Assembly (NCBI GenBank): GCA_002294665.1
Contig: DBFQ01000091.1
Coordinates: 1 to 22,020 of the forward strand
DNA length: 22,020 bases
Reading direction: 5' to 3'
Origin: Candidatus Aminicenantes bacterium UBA876
Lineage (GTDB): Bacteria; Acidobacteriota; Aminicenantia; UBA2199
Below the pieces are notes generated by a model. The model saw only the letters and a program-made list of their open reading frames with translations, ran no database searches and was not told where the DNA came from. The stretch's first letter is position 1, and every line of letters starts with the position of its first letter. This document shows, piece after piece, positions 1 to 8,340 of the stretch. Both the position numbers and the translations under genes were made by a program.

Positions 1-13
1 CCTAACACCTTCT

Positions 14-133
14 TCCCAACTTCCCAACTTCCCAACTCTCCAACTCTCCAACTTCCCAACTCTCCAACTTCCCCACTCTCCAACTCTCCAACTCTCCAAC
101 TCCCCAACTCCCCAACTTCCCCACTCCCCAACT
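14..133. repeat. Tandem array of 15 degenerate octamers (YYCCAACT)
   Basis: Fifteen consecutive 8-base units fill this stretch without a gap. The forms are TCCCAACT, CTCCAACT, CCCCAACT and the variant TCCCCACT. Variation is nearly confined to the first two pyrimidines and one A/C position; the ACT end is constant. There are no spacers and no long identical repeat, so it is not a CRISPR array. In the direction of the neighbouring minus-strand genes it reads AGTTGGRR and lies beyond the 3' end of the last gene. It is a short tandem repeat; its function, if any, is not visible. Confidence 0.93.
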
Positions 134-146
134 TCATACTCATTGA

Positions 147-163
147 CGCTTGCGCAGCAAGCG
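147..163. other. Small perfect stem-loop between the two octamer arrays
   Basis: CGCTTGC and GCAAGCG form a 7-bp stem around a GCA loop. The flanks carry repeated TGAC words (near 144, 165 and 187). With the arrays on both sides, the 134-230 spacer looks like part of a composite intergenic repeat. No coding potential was recognised in it and no T-tract follows the stem, so a terminator is not well supported. Confidence 0.45.
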
Positions 164-230
164 AATGACACGAGCGTAGCGAGTAAATGACAAGAACTCC
201 TGGTTACCCAATGACCAGATTGATTTCCCT

Positions 231-278
231 CTCCAACTCCCCAACTTCCCCACTTCCCAACTCCCCAACTCCTCAACT
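231..278. repeat. Second octamer array, six units, overlapping a gene end
   Basis: Six contiguous octamers (CTCCAACT, CCCCAACT, TCCCCACT, TCCCAACT, CCCCAACT, CCTCAACT) of the same family as the array at 14-133. The last unit contains the TCA (273-275) that serves, on the minus strand, as the TGA stop codon of the zinc-ribbon gene. The final codons of that gene are therefore repeat-derived. Confidence 0.9.
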
Positions 279-596
279 TTCCTTTTCATCAACCTGAAAA
301 TATTTTCCGCAATCGAGGCAGTAGTACTGCCGCGGGGGAAGGGCGCGATTGCGGCGATGTTTTTCTTTCCAGCGCGAAAACAGCGCAGTCGCCGCCGCGA
401 ACAGCAGCACGGTCAACGGGTATGCCAGGTAGGCGTAGAGCAGGAAGGCAAAGTAGGTGCCAAGCACCAGCAGGGCGGTGATGAGCACCAGGGGCAGGGT
501 ATCCTTACTCTGATGGTCGGACTCATTCTCGGCGCGGACCGTGGCCGCAGAACCACAATGGGGGCAGGTGATCATGCGCGGTCGAGGGTCAATCAT
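273..596 (-). CDS. Small split zinc-ribbon membrane protein
   Basis: Hypothetical protein of 107 residues. A CPHC pair (C11, C14) near the N-terminus and a CLDC pair (C93, C96) near the C-terminus flank a hydrophobic hairpin (about residues 35-56 and 58-73) and a basic stretch (about 75-90). The likely arrangement is two membrane passes that bring the two cysteine halves together on the cytoplasmic side as one Cys4 zinc site; this is inferred from the pattern. The ATG at 596 overlaps the stop of the upstream exonuclease gene by 8 bases, suggesting translational coupling. A second ATG at 575 would remove seven residues and keep both CxxC pairs. It is the last gene of the operon, and its stop codon lies inside an octamer repeat. 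No family was recognised and no specific function is claimed. Confidence 0.75.
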   Translation of the reverse strand: MIDPRPRMITCPHCGSAATVRAENESDHQSKDTLPLVLITALLVLGTYFAFLLYAYLAYPLTVLLFAAATALFSRWKEKHRRNRALPPRQYYCLDCGKYFQVDEKES

Positions 597-1566
597 TCCC
601 CTCAGGCGGATTCTGGATCAGGATCCGGCGGGATACCGCCGGGATATAGTCGGAAAATTCCTGCTCCGGAGTGGCCCGCCGGGAAGCCTCAAGAAAAATC
701 GCCAGCTTGGAATCGAGCAGGTCGATGACGTGCAGGGCCATGGCTTCGCGGGTCTTGGGAACTTCCGGGCTGCCGAATTCCCGCTCACCGTGATGGGAGG
801 CGATCAGGTGTTGCAGGTGCAGGCGGATCGTTTCCGGAAAATCGCTGATGCGGCGGCAAAGGTCGTTGCACATTTCCAGGCTGATGACGATATGCCCCAG
901 CAGGCCGCCCGCGGCGGTAGCCTGAACCGCGGGTTCGAAAGTAAATTCGCGCATTTTCCCCAGGTCGTGCAGCAAAGCCCCCATGAGCATGATATCGCAA
1001 TCCAGTCCATAATGCGCGGCAACCAGCGCAGCCAAACGGACCATGGAGTCGGTGTGTTCGAGCAGCCCGCCCACGCGGGCATGGTGAATTTTCTGCGCGC
1101 CGTAATGGCGGCGGAAGGCTTGTCCGTGTTCGACAACGAACAGATCCAGCAGTTCGCGCATTTGCGGATTTTGCAGGCGTTCCGCGATGAACTCGATCAT
1201 GGCGGCGAAACGCGCGTCAACGTCAAATTCCGCTCCGGCCTGAAAGTCCTTTTCGTCGATGGTTGCGTTTTCGGTCAGGGGCTGAATCCGCTGAACATGG
1301 ACTTCCAGTTGTCCACGGTATTCGCGTACCACGCCGGTGACGCTGTGGATCATTCCCGGTGTCAGCGTTTTTGCCACGCTTTCCACCTGATCCCATACTT
1401 TGGCGTCGATGTGTCCGCTTTTGTCCATCAGGGTCAATGCCAGAAACATCGAGCCGTCCTTTTTACTGCGACGGTTGAGCTCGGATACGCGAAAAAGGCT
1501 TTCCACGGCCTGGCCCGCTTTGAGGTCTGCGGCCCATTGGGCTTTGACATGTTGAAACAGAGTCAT
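589..1566 (-). CDS. yhaM: YhaM-type 3'-5' exoribonuclease (OB-fold plus HD domain)
   Basis: Protein of 325 residues with an N-terminal OB-fold (about 15-95, including the ALTLMDKSGHIDAKVWD strand pattern) and a C-terminal HD phosphohydrolase domain (about 150-300). Candidate metal ligands are H162, H171, the LLHDLGK motif (H200, D201), H225, the HH at 258-259 and D282. Order and size match Bacillus YhaM, a Mn-dependent 3'-5' exonuclease acting on RNA and single-stranded DNA in the cytoplasm. The ATG at 1566 overlaps the preceding stop as ATGA and has a GGAGG four bases upstream. Its placement behind outer-membrane assembly genes may reflect co-transcription rather than shared function. The family call is solid; the exact substrate is inferred. 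Confidence 0.88.
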   Translation of the reverse strand: MTLFQHVKAQWAADLKAGQAVESLFRVSELNRRSKKDGSMFLALTLMDKSGHIDAKVWDQVESVAKTLTPGMIHSVTGVVREYRGQLEVHVQRIQPLTENATIDEKDFQAGAEFDVDARFAAMIEFIAERLQNPQMRELLDLFVVEHGQAFRRHYGAQKIHHARVGGLLEHTDSMVRLAALVAAHYGLDCDIMLMGALLHDLGKMREFTFEPAVQATAAGGLLGHIVISLEMCNDLCRRISDFPETIRLHLQHLIASHHGEREFGSPEVPKTREAMALHVIDLLDSKLAIFLEASRRATPEQEFSDYIPAVSRRILIQNPPEGND

Positions 1567-2216
1567 TCGGCCTCCATGGCGAGGCGGTTCTCCACCCGGT
1601 ACGATTTCTTGATTTCATCCAGCCAGCCGGATACCCGGCTCTCGGTGCGCTGGGTCCGCAGGTGCTTTTCGATGATGGGCGCCATTTCCACCAGGCTGCG
1701 TGCGGGCAGGTTGAGGCTTTGCTGGACGGGAAGGTATTGCTGATTGTAGAACTCCTCGATTTCATTGAATGAAATCGTGATTTTCATCTGGAAGTTGTCC
1801 TTCAACACTTTTTCGTACATCACCCGCTCGCGGATAAAAGTTTTCAAATCTTCCCATTCCATGTCGAAACGCTTCAACAGGGAAACCACTCGCTGCAGGG
1901 AACCGGCTTTGCGGATAATGGCGGTTTGCAGGGGATTGTAATCCTCCGCGCTGAGTTGAATCTCGTCGCGGTATTCCAGCCAGGCGATTTTATCGTGGAT
2001 CAAATCATCCAATACCCGCAGATAGAGATCGCGTTCATTCTCATCGGCACTGCGAAATACCGGGTAGATCAGCACGGCGCGGTCGATGTCGGACAGGGTG
2101 ATGATTTCATTGTTGACGATTGCGGCGATGCGATCAACCGTAAGGATGCGTCCCGGCAATGAAGCGGCCAGGCCCAACAGTGCCGCCAGGATAGAGATGC
2201 GCAGTTTAAAATACAT
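1563..2216 (-). CDS. SurA-like periplasmic chaperone lacking a parvulin domain
   Basis: Protein of 217 residues. Residues 1-23 look like a signal peptide. The sequence that follows (VDRIAAIVNNEIITLSDID) is the opening signature of the SurA N-terminal chaperone domain. Helices to about residue 150 and a C-terminal helical segment (about 165-210, with a W in the SGWLDEIKKSY stretch) match the non-catalytic part of SurA. No PPIase block is present between them, and E. coli SurA (about 430 residues, two parvulin domains) is twice as long. The likely role is binding unfolded outer-membrane proteins in the periplasm, without prolyl isomerisation. The ATG overlaps the end of the upstream Omp85 gene by 11 bases (ATGTATTTTAA), which supports coupled production of chaperone and assembly factor. 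A SurA_N-only lipid- or substrate-specific chaperone remains possible. Confidence 0.8.
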   Translation of the reverse strand: MYFKLRISILAALLGLAASLPGRILTVDRIAAIVNNEIITLSDIDRAVLIYPVFRSADENERDLYLRVLDDLIHDKIAWLEYRDEIQLSAEDYNPLQTAIIRKAGSLQRVVSLLKRFDMEWEDLKTFIRERVMYEKVLKDNFQMKITISFNEIEEFYNQQYLPVQQSLNLPARSLVEMAPIIEKHLRTQRTESRVSGWLDEIKKSYRVENRLAMEAE

Positions 2217-4917
2217 TGCCGAATCCGATTTTTACCAGAAAGGGTTCTTCCGCGCGGCCGCCTCGCGTGTTCCAGGCAAAGTCGATGCGGATGGGTCCCA
2301 GGGGGGTGATGTACTTGATACCGAATCCGAGCGCGGTTTCCAGCTGTTTCAGGCTGAATTGCGCGGCCTCGGAAAACACGTTGCCGAAGTCGGCGAACAC
2401 GCAAATCTGAAAGCCTTCCGCGGGAATGAGGTAGAGCGGCTGGGACGCTTCGAAGTTGAACAAAAGCATGGCGTTGCCGCCCCTGGGAGCTCCGGTCAGG
2501 GGATCGATCGGACCCAGGCGATCGTTCCCCGCTCCCCGGAAAGTGTGAATTCCGCCTGCGAAGAAACGCTCTGTAATGGACATGTCTCCGGAGGCGAAGC
2601 CGTTGCGCATGGAGAGTGAAAGTGTTCCCTGGCGCAACAGCGGCAGATTTTTCTGGTAACTCCAGAAAAATTTGAAAAAAGAGTACTCTTTTTCCAGCAG
2701 CGGGAAGCCGATGATGAGATTGGAAGAAAAGAAATCTCCGCGGCTGGGATTGAACGGATTGTCGCGCTGATCGTTGACGTAAAGCAGAGAAAACGCCGTG
2801 GTGTCTAAGGGACGATCGATGCGGTCCAGGTCTTCCGGGGTGATGTCCAGTTCGGTCAGGCGCGTGCGATACCATTTCAGTGAAGCGGATATATAAGAAG
2901 ATTGCGCGATGCGATGGATCACGGATTGGCTGATGCCGGTGCGGATGTACTTGTAGGACGGGTAGACCTGGTCCTCCTGCCACAGCCGCAATGATGAACT
3001 GAGGCGGCTGTGCAGGAAATAGGGGGTGTCGATGGAGGCCGCCCAGCGCCTTTCCTTGGGCCCCGCCTGCAGCAAGGCGGAAAAGGATGAAAAACTGTTA
3101 AAAAAACTCTGCTTCTGGTATTCGACGGTGCCGCGGTAGCCGCGCCGGTCTTCCCATCCCAGGCCGAAGCCGTAGTAGCTGCTCTTGTCCGGGATGGCCT
3201 TGATCATGGTATCGATCACTCCCGGGGTCTTGCGGATTTCCATGATCGCGATTTCATTGAAAGCCGGGCTGTTTTCCAATTCGTTTCTGAACTGATCCAG
3301 GCGGTCGCGATTGAAATCTTCTCCCCTCCGCAGGGGGAAAAGCGCGCGGATCAATTCCCGCTGGGCACGGGACGCCTCAATGATGATCAGGTCGCCCGTG
3401 CGGAAGCGGGTTCCTTCCTCAATGGTGATGAGGATGGACTTGAGGTTCCCGGGTGATATTTCATCGCTGATCTGGATGTCGGCATATCCCAGGCTCCGGT
3501 AGTGGCGGGAGATGCGTTGCAGGTCTTCGCTGAAACGCTGGGAAACAAACGGTGTTCCCGGGCGGGTCCGGGTCAATTCCAGAATTTCTTCACGTTTCAG
3601 GAAACGGTTCCCCTTGATTTGAATGGAGTCGACCATGACTTGGGGGCCTTCCTGAATACGGAAAAGGATGTTTGCCCTGGCAGGCTCCAATTCAGGAATG
3701 ACATCCACCTTGATCTGGGGAAATCCGTTGAAATAATAGAAGAGTTTCAACACTTCCTGGTCGACCTGAAGGGAGCGATGCCTGAGGTGAAACAAACGGT
3801 CAAATACCTGGTCATCCGTTTTGATGATCCGGCGCAACCTGGGTTTCTCGATGGCCTGGTTGCCGCTGATCGAGATGCTTCCCAGAGCGTAGCGCCGGCG
3901 CAGGTCCACCGAAAAGGTGATGGCCTTGACATCCTCGCTGGTGGTGATGGCGGATTCGACGCGGGCATCAAGAAATCCCTTGTTTTTCAGGTAACGCAGA
4001 ATGCGCGCGCGGCTTTCCCTTTCCGCCCATTTTTCAAATACCTTGCTTTTCCAGATCGATTCGATCAGCGACATGCGCTTGCGCATGCCGTGAAAGTGAA
4101 ATTCGTAGCGGTAGCCGGGATCGATCCTGATGGTCAGGCTGACCTGTGATTTCTCTTGATCCAGGAAATTCTCATGGATCTCGATTTCCGGAAAATAATG
4201 GTTCTGCCGTTGCAGCATTGCGCGGATCGATTCCAGGCGTTTCTGCAATCGTCGCGGGACATACTGCCGGGTACGCAATAGCCTGGCGAAGCGCGCCCGC
4301 ATCAGCGGCTGATCCATTTCAATCTTCATTTCCGTGACGCGGGCGATATGACCGCTTTTCACCTGAAATACAATTGTGGCTTCCGCGGCGGCCCGATCCG
4401 CCTGGATCCGGTATGAAATCCCCGGGGAAAAGTATCCTTCGGCTTTCAGGTGAGCGCGGATCTCTGCCACGGCTTTTTCCAGATCCCCGTTGTTCAGGTA
4501 GGTTTCCCTGCGCAGGGAGAACACGGCCTGGCGCAGGCGCCCGGTTTTCAGTCCCAGGTCATGATCAAAGCGCAAAGCCTTGATCCGCAGGCGCCGTTCC
4601 AGCACAAACGTCAGGTTGATTTCATTTCCGGGAAGTTCCTGCACCTGGACCGTGATGTCGGCGAACCGCCCCATTTTAAAGAGGTGGGCCATGGATTCAC
4701 GCACACGCAAGGCGTTGTATCTGTCTCCCGCGGAAAGGCTGACCAGGGCCAGATAGTTCTCTGTCTGCGAGGGCGGCAGGCGCCTGTGCAGGTAGCGGAA
4801 GTCCACGCCGCGGATGCGGTATTGAGACAGATCCGCTCCCTGGCCGGGCAGGCGGCCGGCCAGGGTCAGTACCGTCAGTATGAACAGGCTGATCGTGCTT
4901 CTTACCGGGAAACTCAC
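2206..4917 (-). CDS. Omp85-family outer-membrane assembly protein (BamA/TamA-like)
   Basis: Protein of 903 residues: a signal peptide (about 1-28), a long periplasmic part (about 30-572) and a C-terminal beta-barrel (about 575-903) ending in phenylalanine, as in Omp85 proteins. By eye the periplasmic part divides into about seven POTRA-like repeats of 70-80 residues, starting near 31, 111, 190, 273, 346, 427 and 503. Several show the family's closing strand-turn pattern (for example SIQIKGNRF and SISISGNQA). The barrel has a TFRGAG segment matching the conserved loop-6 RG motif. The start is GTG, one base after the TamB stop, with GGAGG ten bases upstream. It inserts and folds barrel proteins in the outer membrane. 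Next to a TamB-like gene it could be a TamA analogue or the genome's BamA; seven repeats exceed E. coli BamA (five) and TamA (three). Confidence 0.9.
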   Translation of the reverse strand: MSFPVRSTISLFILTVLTLAGRLPGQGADLSQYRIRGVDFRYLHRRLPPSQTENYLALVSLSAGDRYNALRVRESMAHLFKMGRFADITVQVQELPGNEINLTFVLERRLRIKALRFDHDLGLKTGRLRQAVFSLRRETYLNNGDLEKAVAEIRAHLKAEGYFSPGISYRIQADRAAAEATIVFQVKSGHIARVTEMKIEMDQPLMRARFARLLRTRQYVPRRLQKRLESIRAMLQRQNHYFPEIEIHENFLDQEKSQVSLTIRIDPGYRYEFHFHGMRKRMSLIESIWKSKVFEKWAERESRARILRYLKNKGFLDARVESAITTSEDVKAITFSVDLRRRYALGSISISGNQAIEKPRLRRIIKTDDQVFDRLFHLRHRSLQVDQEVLKLFYYFNGFPQIKVDVIPELEPARANILFRIQEGPQVMVDSIQIKGNRFLKREEILELTRTRPGTPFVSQRFSEDLQRISRHYRSLGYADIQISDEISPGNLKSILITIEEGTRFRTGDLIIIEASRAQRELIRALFPLRRGEDFNRDRLDQFRNELENSPAFNEIAIMEIRKTPGVIDTMIKAIPDKSSYYGFGLGWEDRRGYRGTVEYQKQSFFNSFSSFSALLQAGPKERRWAASIDTPYFLHSRLSSSLRLWQEDQVYPSYKYIRTGISQSVIHRIAQSSYISASLKWYRTRLTELDITPEDLDRIDRPLDTTAFSLLYVNDQRDNPFNPSRGDFFSSNLIIGFPLLEKEYSFFKFFWSYQKNLPLLRQGTLSLSMRNGFASGDMSITERFFAGGIHTFRGAGNDRLGPIDPLTGAPRGGNAMLLFNFEASQPLYLIPAEGFQICVFADFGNVFSEAAQFSLKQLETALGFGIKYITPLGPIRIDFAWNTRGGRAEEPFLVKIGFGNVF

Positions 4918-4918
4918 C

Positions 4919-7900
4919 TTAATACCGCCTCCGGCGGTAACGGATATCGATGCTGAAATTGCCTTCCTGATTATGCATGCCGATTAATGAGATCGAAGGA
5001 GACAACTGGTATTGCAGATAGTAGATTTCCTGGCGCAGGCTGCTGATATTGGTGGAGTACACGATCATCAGGTTGCGGGCGATCGAGGTGCCCACGGTCA
5101 GCCGCGATGTTCCCTCCCTGGCGGTGCCCGCGATGACCGGGTCGATTTTCATGACCAGGTCTACGCCGAATCGGCGCGCCCGCTTCTGGATTTCTTCGGT
5201 GAGTTGCGAGGTGATCAGGCCGGTTGTACCGATCTGCGAACTCATTTCCGTGGAAGTGGGGCGCTTGAACAACTCACCCAGAGAGAGCAGGGCCAGGATA
5301 TCCTGCTGGGGCAGGGGAGGCGAGGATTGAAATTCGGGCTGCAGGCGAGAGGATATGCCCTTGACGGTGAAGCGGATGCGATAGTTCTTGATGAACGTCT
5401 CCGATTCCATATTGATCATCGGGTCGATTACAAAACGGTTGTTGAAGGTCACCCGTCCCTTCAGCAGGTTGAACTGATGCTCGGAAAAGAAGACCACGCC
5501 TTCGCGGCCTTCCAATGTCCCTTCCAGCCTGGGGAAATCCGGGTTTCCCGTCAAGCGCAGGTTCATTGAGCCGGTAATGTCACCGAAAGAATTGCGCATG
5601 CGGATGTTGTCTTTGCCGGTCAGTTTCAAGTCAAACTCAAGTTGCTTCGGCAGTCCGGGACCCGGAGAATCATCCTCCGCCTCGGTATAAAACGAGATCC
5701 CTTCATCCACTTCCCGTTCCCATACCCCGTCCCTGAAATTCAGGTTTCCCTGTACAAGCAGTTTTCGGTCGCTCTGTTTCATGGTCAGGTCGGCGTCCAG
5801 GGTAAAAACGGTGCGATCAATGGGGTGGAGCGTCATGTTGCGACCGGAAAAGCTGAAATAAAGGTCCTTGATTTTCCCGGCGTTCAACTGCAGCATGCCG
5901 TTGCCTTCCACCGGACCGTTTCCCATGGTCGCACGGAACGAGTTCAGGGAAAACAAGGTGTTTTCAAAAGTCAGGAATCCCTGAAAATCCTCCAGGGCGT
6001 GCGAGAAGTTGGGGATCGACAGCACGCTGCCGTTGAAGCGTACAATTCCGCGGATGTCGGTTTTCCCCGAATCCAGGCCGGCGATCTGTCCCCGCAGGTC
6101 CAATTCTCCGCGGTTGTGCTTCCAGGGAATGACAAAGTTCAGGTCCCGCAGGCGGATGCGGAACTCTCCCTGCATTTTCCCCTGCTGCAGCGAGAGTTCC
6201 AGGTTCATGGGCGAATCTGTTTCCATGCGCGTCAGATTCGCGTTCGCTTGCAATGCAAAATCGGAAAAATCGGTTTGGATCACGGCTTCTCCGCTGAGAT
6301 TTCCCCTGCGCGCCGGCGAAAGATGCAGGTCGTCTACGCTGAAGGTGGCGGTGATGGGATCGTGCAGGAAAGCGCCCGAACCGGAAAACGTCAGTTTTCC
6401 CCGGCCGAAAAGGCTTCCGCTCAGGCGCTTCATGTCGATGCCGTCGCAATTTCCTTTGACGGAATACTCGCGGTGTGGATAATCAATGGCCAGGTCGGCG
6501 TTTCCCCTGCCATCCATGAATGTATAAGATAAACCGGTCAGTTCGAGGCGTTCGGTATCGGTCTGGAAATTTCCGGACACATCGTTGAAGGGGACGGCAT
6601 TGAAATAAAGCCGGGGTACGGAAAAATCCCCCGTAATCGTGGGCCGCTCGAGGTGTTTTTCCTCGGTGTATACGCAGGTTCCGCTTCCGTCACCCCGCAG
6701 GTCGAGGTCGAGGTCCAGGATGCGGAAAATCGTGGCCATGGAACCTTGAATGCGCGGGAAACGGATCTCCAGGCGGCGATTGTCGCTGACGAAATCAGCC
6801 TCACCCCGCAACGCGGGATCCGTAAAAAGCAACCGGCCGCGTACGGTTTGATCGCGGCCGGTGATCGTTCCTTCCAGCGTTCGGATGGAAGCATTGTTGG
6901 CCGTCACCTGGTTGACTTCCAGGTGGCTGATGAAATTGAGCCGTTCGCCTGCTTTATCCAGGTCCAGATCGAACCGGCCCCGCCCCCCCCCGACTTTCCA
7001 GGGTTTCAGCGAGATGCCCGTATAGAACCGGAGGTATTTTTCCGCCTGGCTGAAATCCGCCAGCGTGGCCTGGACATTCAGCCGTACCCGTCGTTGCGGT
7101 CCGTTGCTTTCGCCTTCAAGGGCCATGGAGCCGAATTCGGTTTCCAGCCCGGATGTGCGGAACGTGGCGGCCTTCATGCCTCCGTCATAGGTAAAATGAA
7201 TCGGCCCGGCGGCATTGAAATCGGCATCCGCAACGGCCAGTTTCTCCATCAGCAGATGACCGCTGTAGTGCCGCTTCTTGATGCGGATCTCCGCGAACTG
7301 CACCCGGCCCGAGAAGGGAACGCTGTCGTTGATTTCAATCACGCGGGCCAATTTGGCGCCCGCGAAATCCCTCAGGTTCAAAAAGATTGCGCCATCCCGG
7401 TTCTGCACCTCGAGTTGATTGCGGAAGCCGTCTTTTTCCGCAGACAGATTCACGGAGATGCGCTTGCGCCGGCCGTCGAATCGAGCCCTGCCCCGGACCG
7501 CGTGAAAATTTTCGTTGTTGATCTGCATTTCCGGTGAGCGGAAACTTCCGTCAACCGAAATTCGTCCGTCCGCATCACCCGTAACCTGCGCGTTGGCGTA
7601 TACCATGCCCCGGGTACTGAGCGCGCCCAGCAGCGCTTCCAGGACCTGGAAGGCGGATCCACGGAAGCCGATATTGAAACGGAATCCACCTCCGGGAGAA
7701 GTGTGTCCGTTTCCGGTCAGTTGAAAATCAGTCGTATTCCAGGTGAAACGCTGCACCTGGATGCGCCGGCCCTGCTGCAGAATGGTGGCGCTTACATCGC
7801 CCTCCAGGCGCACCAGTTCGTTGCTGAACGGGAAGATGATTTTCATGTGGGGGGATTTCAGGCTGTAGTACAATTGTTCTTCGACTTTGTAGGATTTGAG

Positions 7901-8334
7901 ATCCAGATTCAGTAGTTCGACGCGGTATTCTTTCGAGGTGAATTCCAGGTTCCCGTTGTTCACGTTGACCCGGTTGAGCATGAAGGTCGATGCGTCTGCT
8001 TTCGCGTCTTTGCGCGGAGCAGGCGTCAGCTGGATGCGCGGAGAGTCCACTTTCAGGTTCAGGCGCCGGGATGAAGAGAACAACGTTGTCAGGGGGATCG
8101 TTACGTGCGCGGACGCGAACGAGAAGTGGGACCCCGGTGCCAGCGACAGCGAATCAATGTCGTGGATACGTACCCCCGGGGGAATCAGGGTGAGACTGAG
8201 TTGAGAAAAATGGACCGGCCGTGGAAGCAGCCGGTTGATCTGGTGCAGGACAACGGCTTTCAGGCCAAAGTAAAGACCCGCAAGCAGAAGAAGTGTAAAA
8301 AAAAACCGATTAGCCTGCGGTGTTTACGTTTCAC
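4919..8334 (-). CDS. tamB: TamB-like envelope-spanning protein, frame disrupted at N-terminus
   Basis: From the TTG at 8083 an uninterrupted frame gives 1054 residues rich in beta-strand repeats. The C-terminal 200 residues carry the TamB/DUF490 signature (FNLLKGRVTFNN, then PPLPQQDILALLSLGE). The same frame continues upstream to about 8323 and encodes a hydrophobic anchor (FFFTLLLLAGLYFGLKAVVL) but no ATG, GTG or TTG. A GTG at 8334, seven bases after the transaldolase stop, opens the frame VKRKHRRLIG, a typical positive leader, and would join the anchor if one T were added to the T9 run at 8297-8305. The joined product would be about 1138 residues with the expected inner-membrane anchor. TamB proteins bridge inner and outer membranes and are linked to phospholipid transport and outer-membrane protein assembly. 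The coordinates here span the reconstructed gene. The cause may be a sequence error, slippage or a real mutation. Confidence 0.82.
8297..8305 (-). other. T9 homopolymer at the tamB frame junction
   Basis: Nine A on the plus strand (nine T/U in the coding direction) separate the start-proximal frame (GTG at 8334, charged residues KRKHRR) from the frame of the membrane anchor and the rest of TamB. Ten T would give one continuous frame. Runs of nine or more A or T are known sites of polymerase slippage and of sequencing error. Confidence 0.7.
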
Positions 8335-8340
8335 GATGGG

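Noticed and set aside
14..278. CRISPR array
   Set aside because: The repeats are contiguous 8-mers without unique spacers, and there are no cas genes.
541..1743. 400-residue plus-strand open frame
   Set aside because: It lies antisense to the YhaM and SurA-like genes, which have clear family motifs. The translation has no recognisable domain; it is a codon-bias shadow in GC-rich DNA.
2069..2983. 304-residue minus-strand frame overlapping the Omp85 gene end
   Set aside because: It is an alternative frame of the Omp85 barrel and SurA-like start, with Arg/His/Pro-rich low-quality sequence. The Omp85 frame continues cleanly through it.
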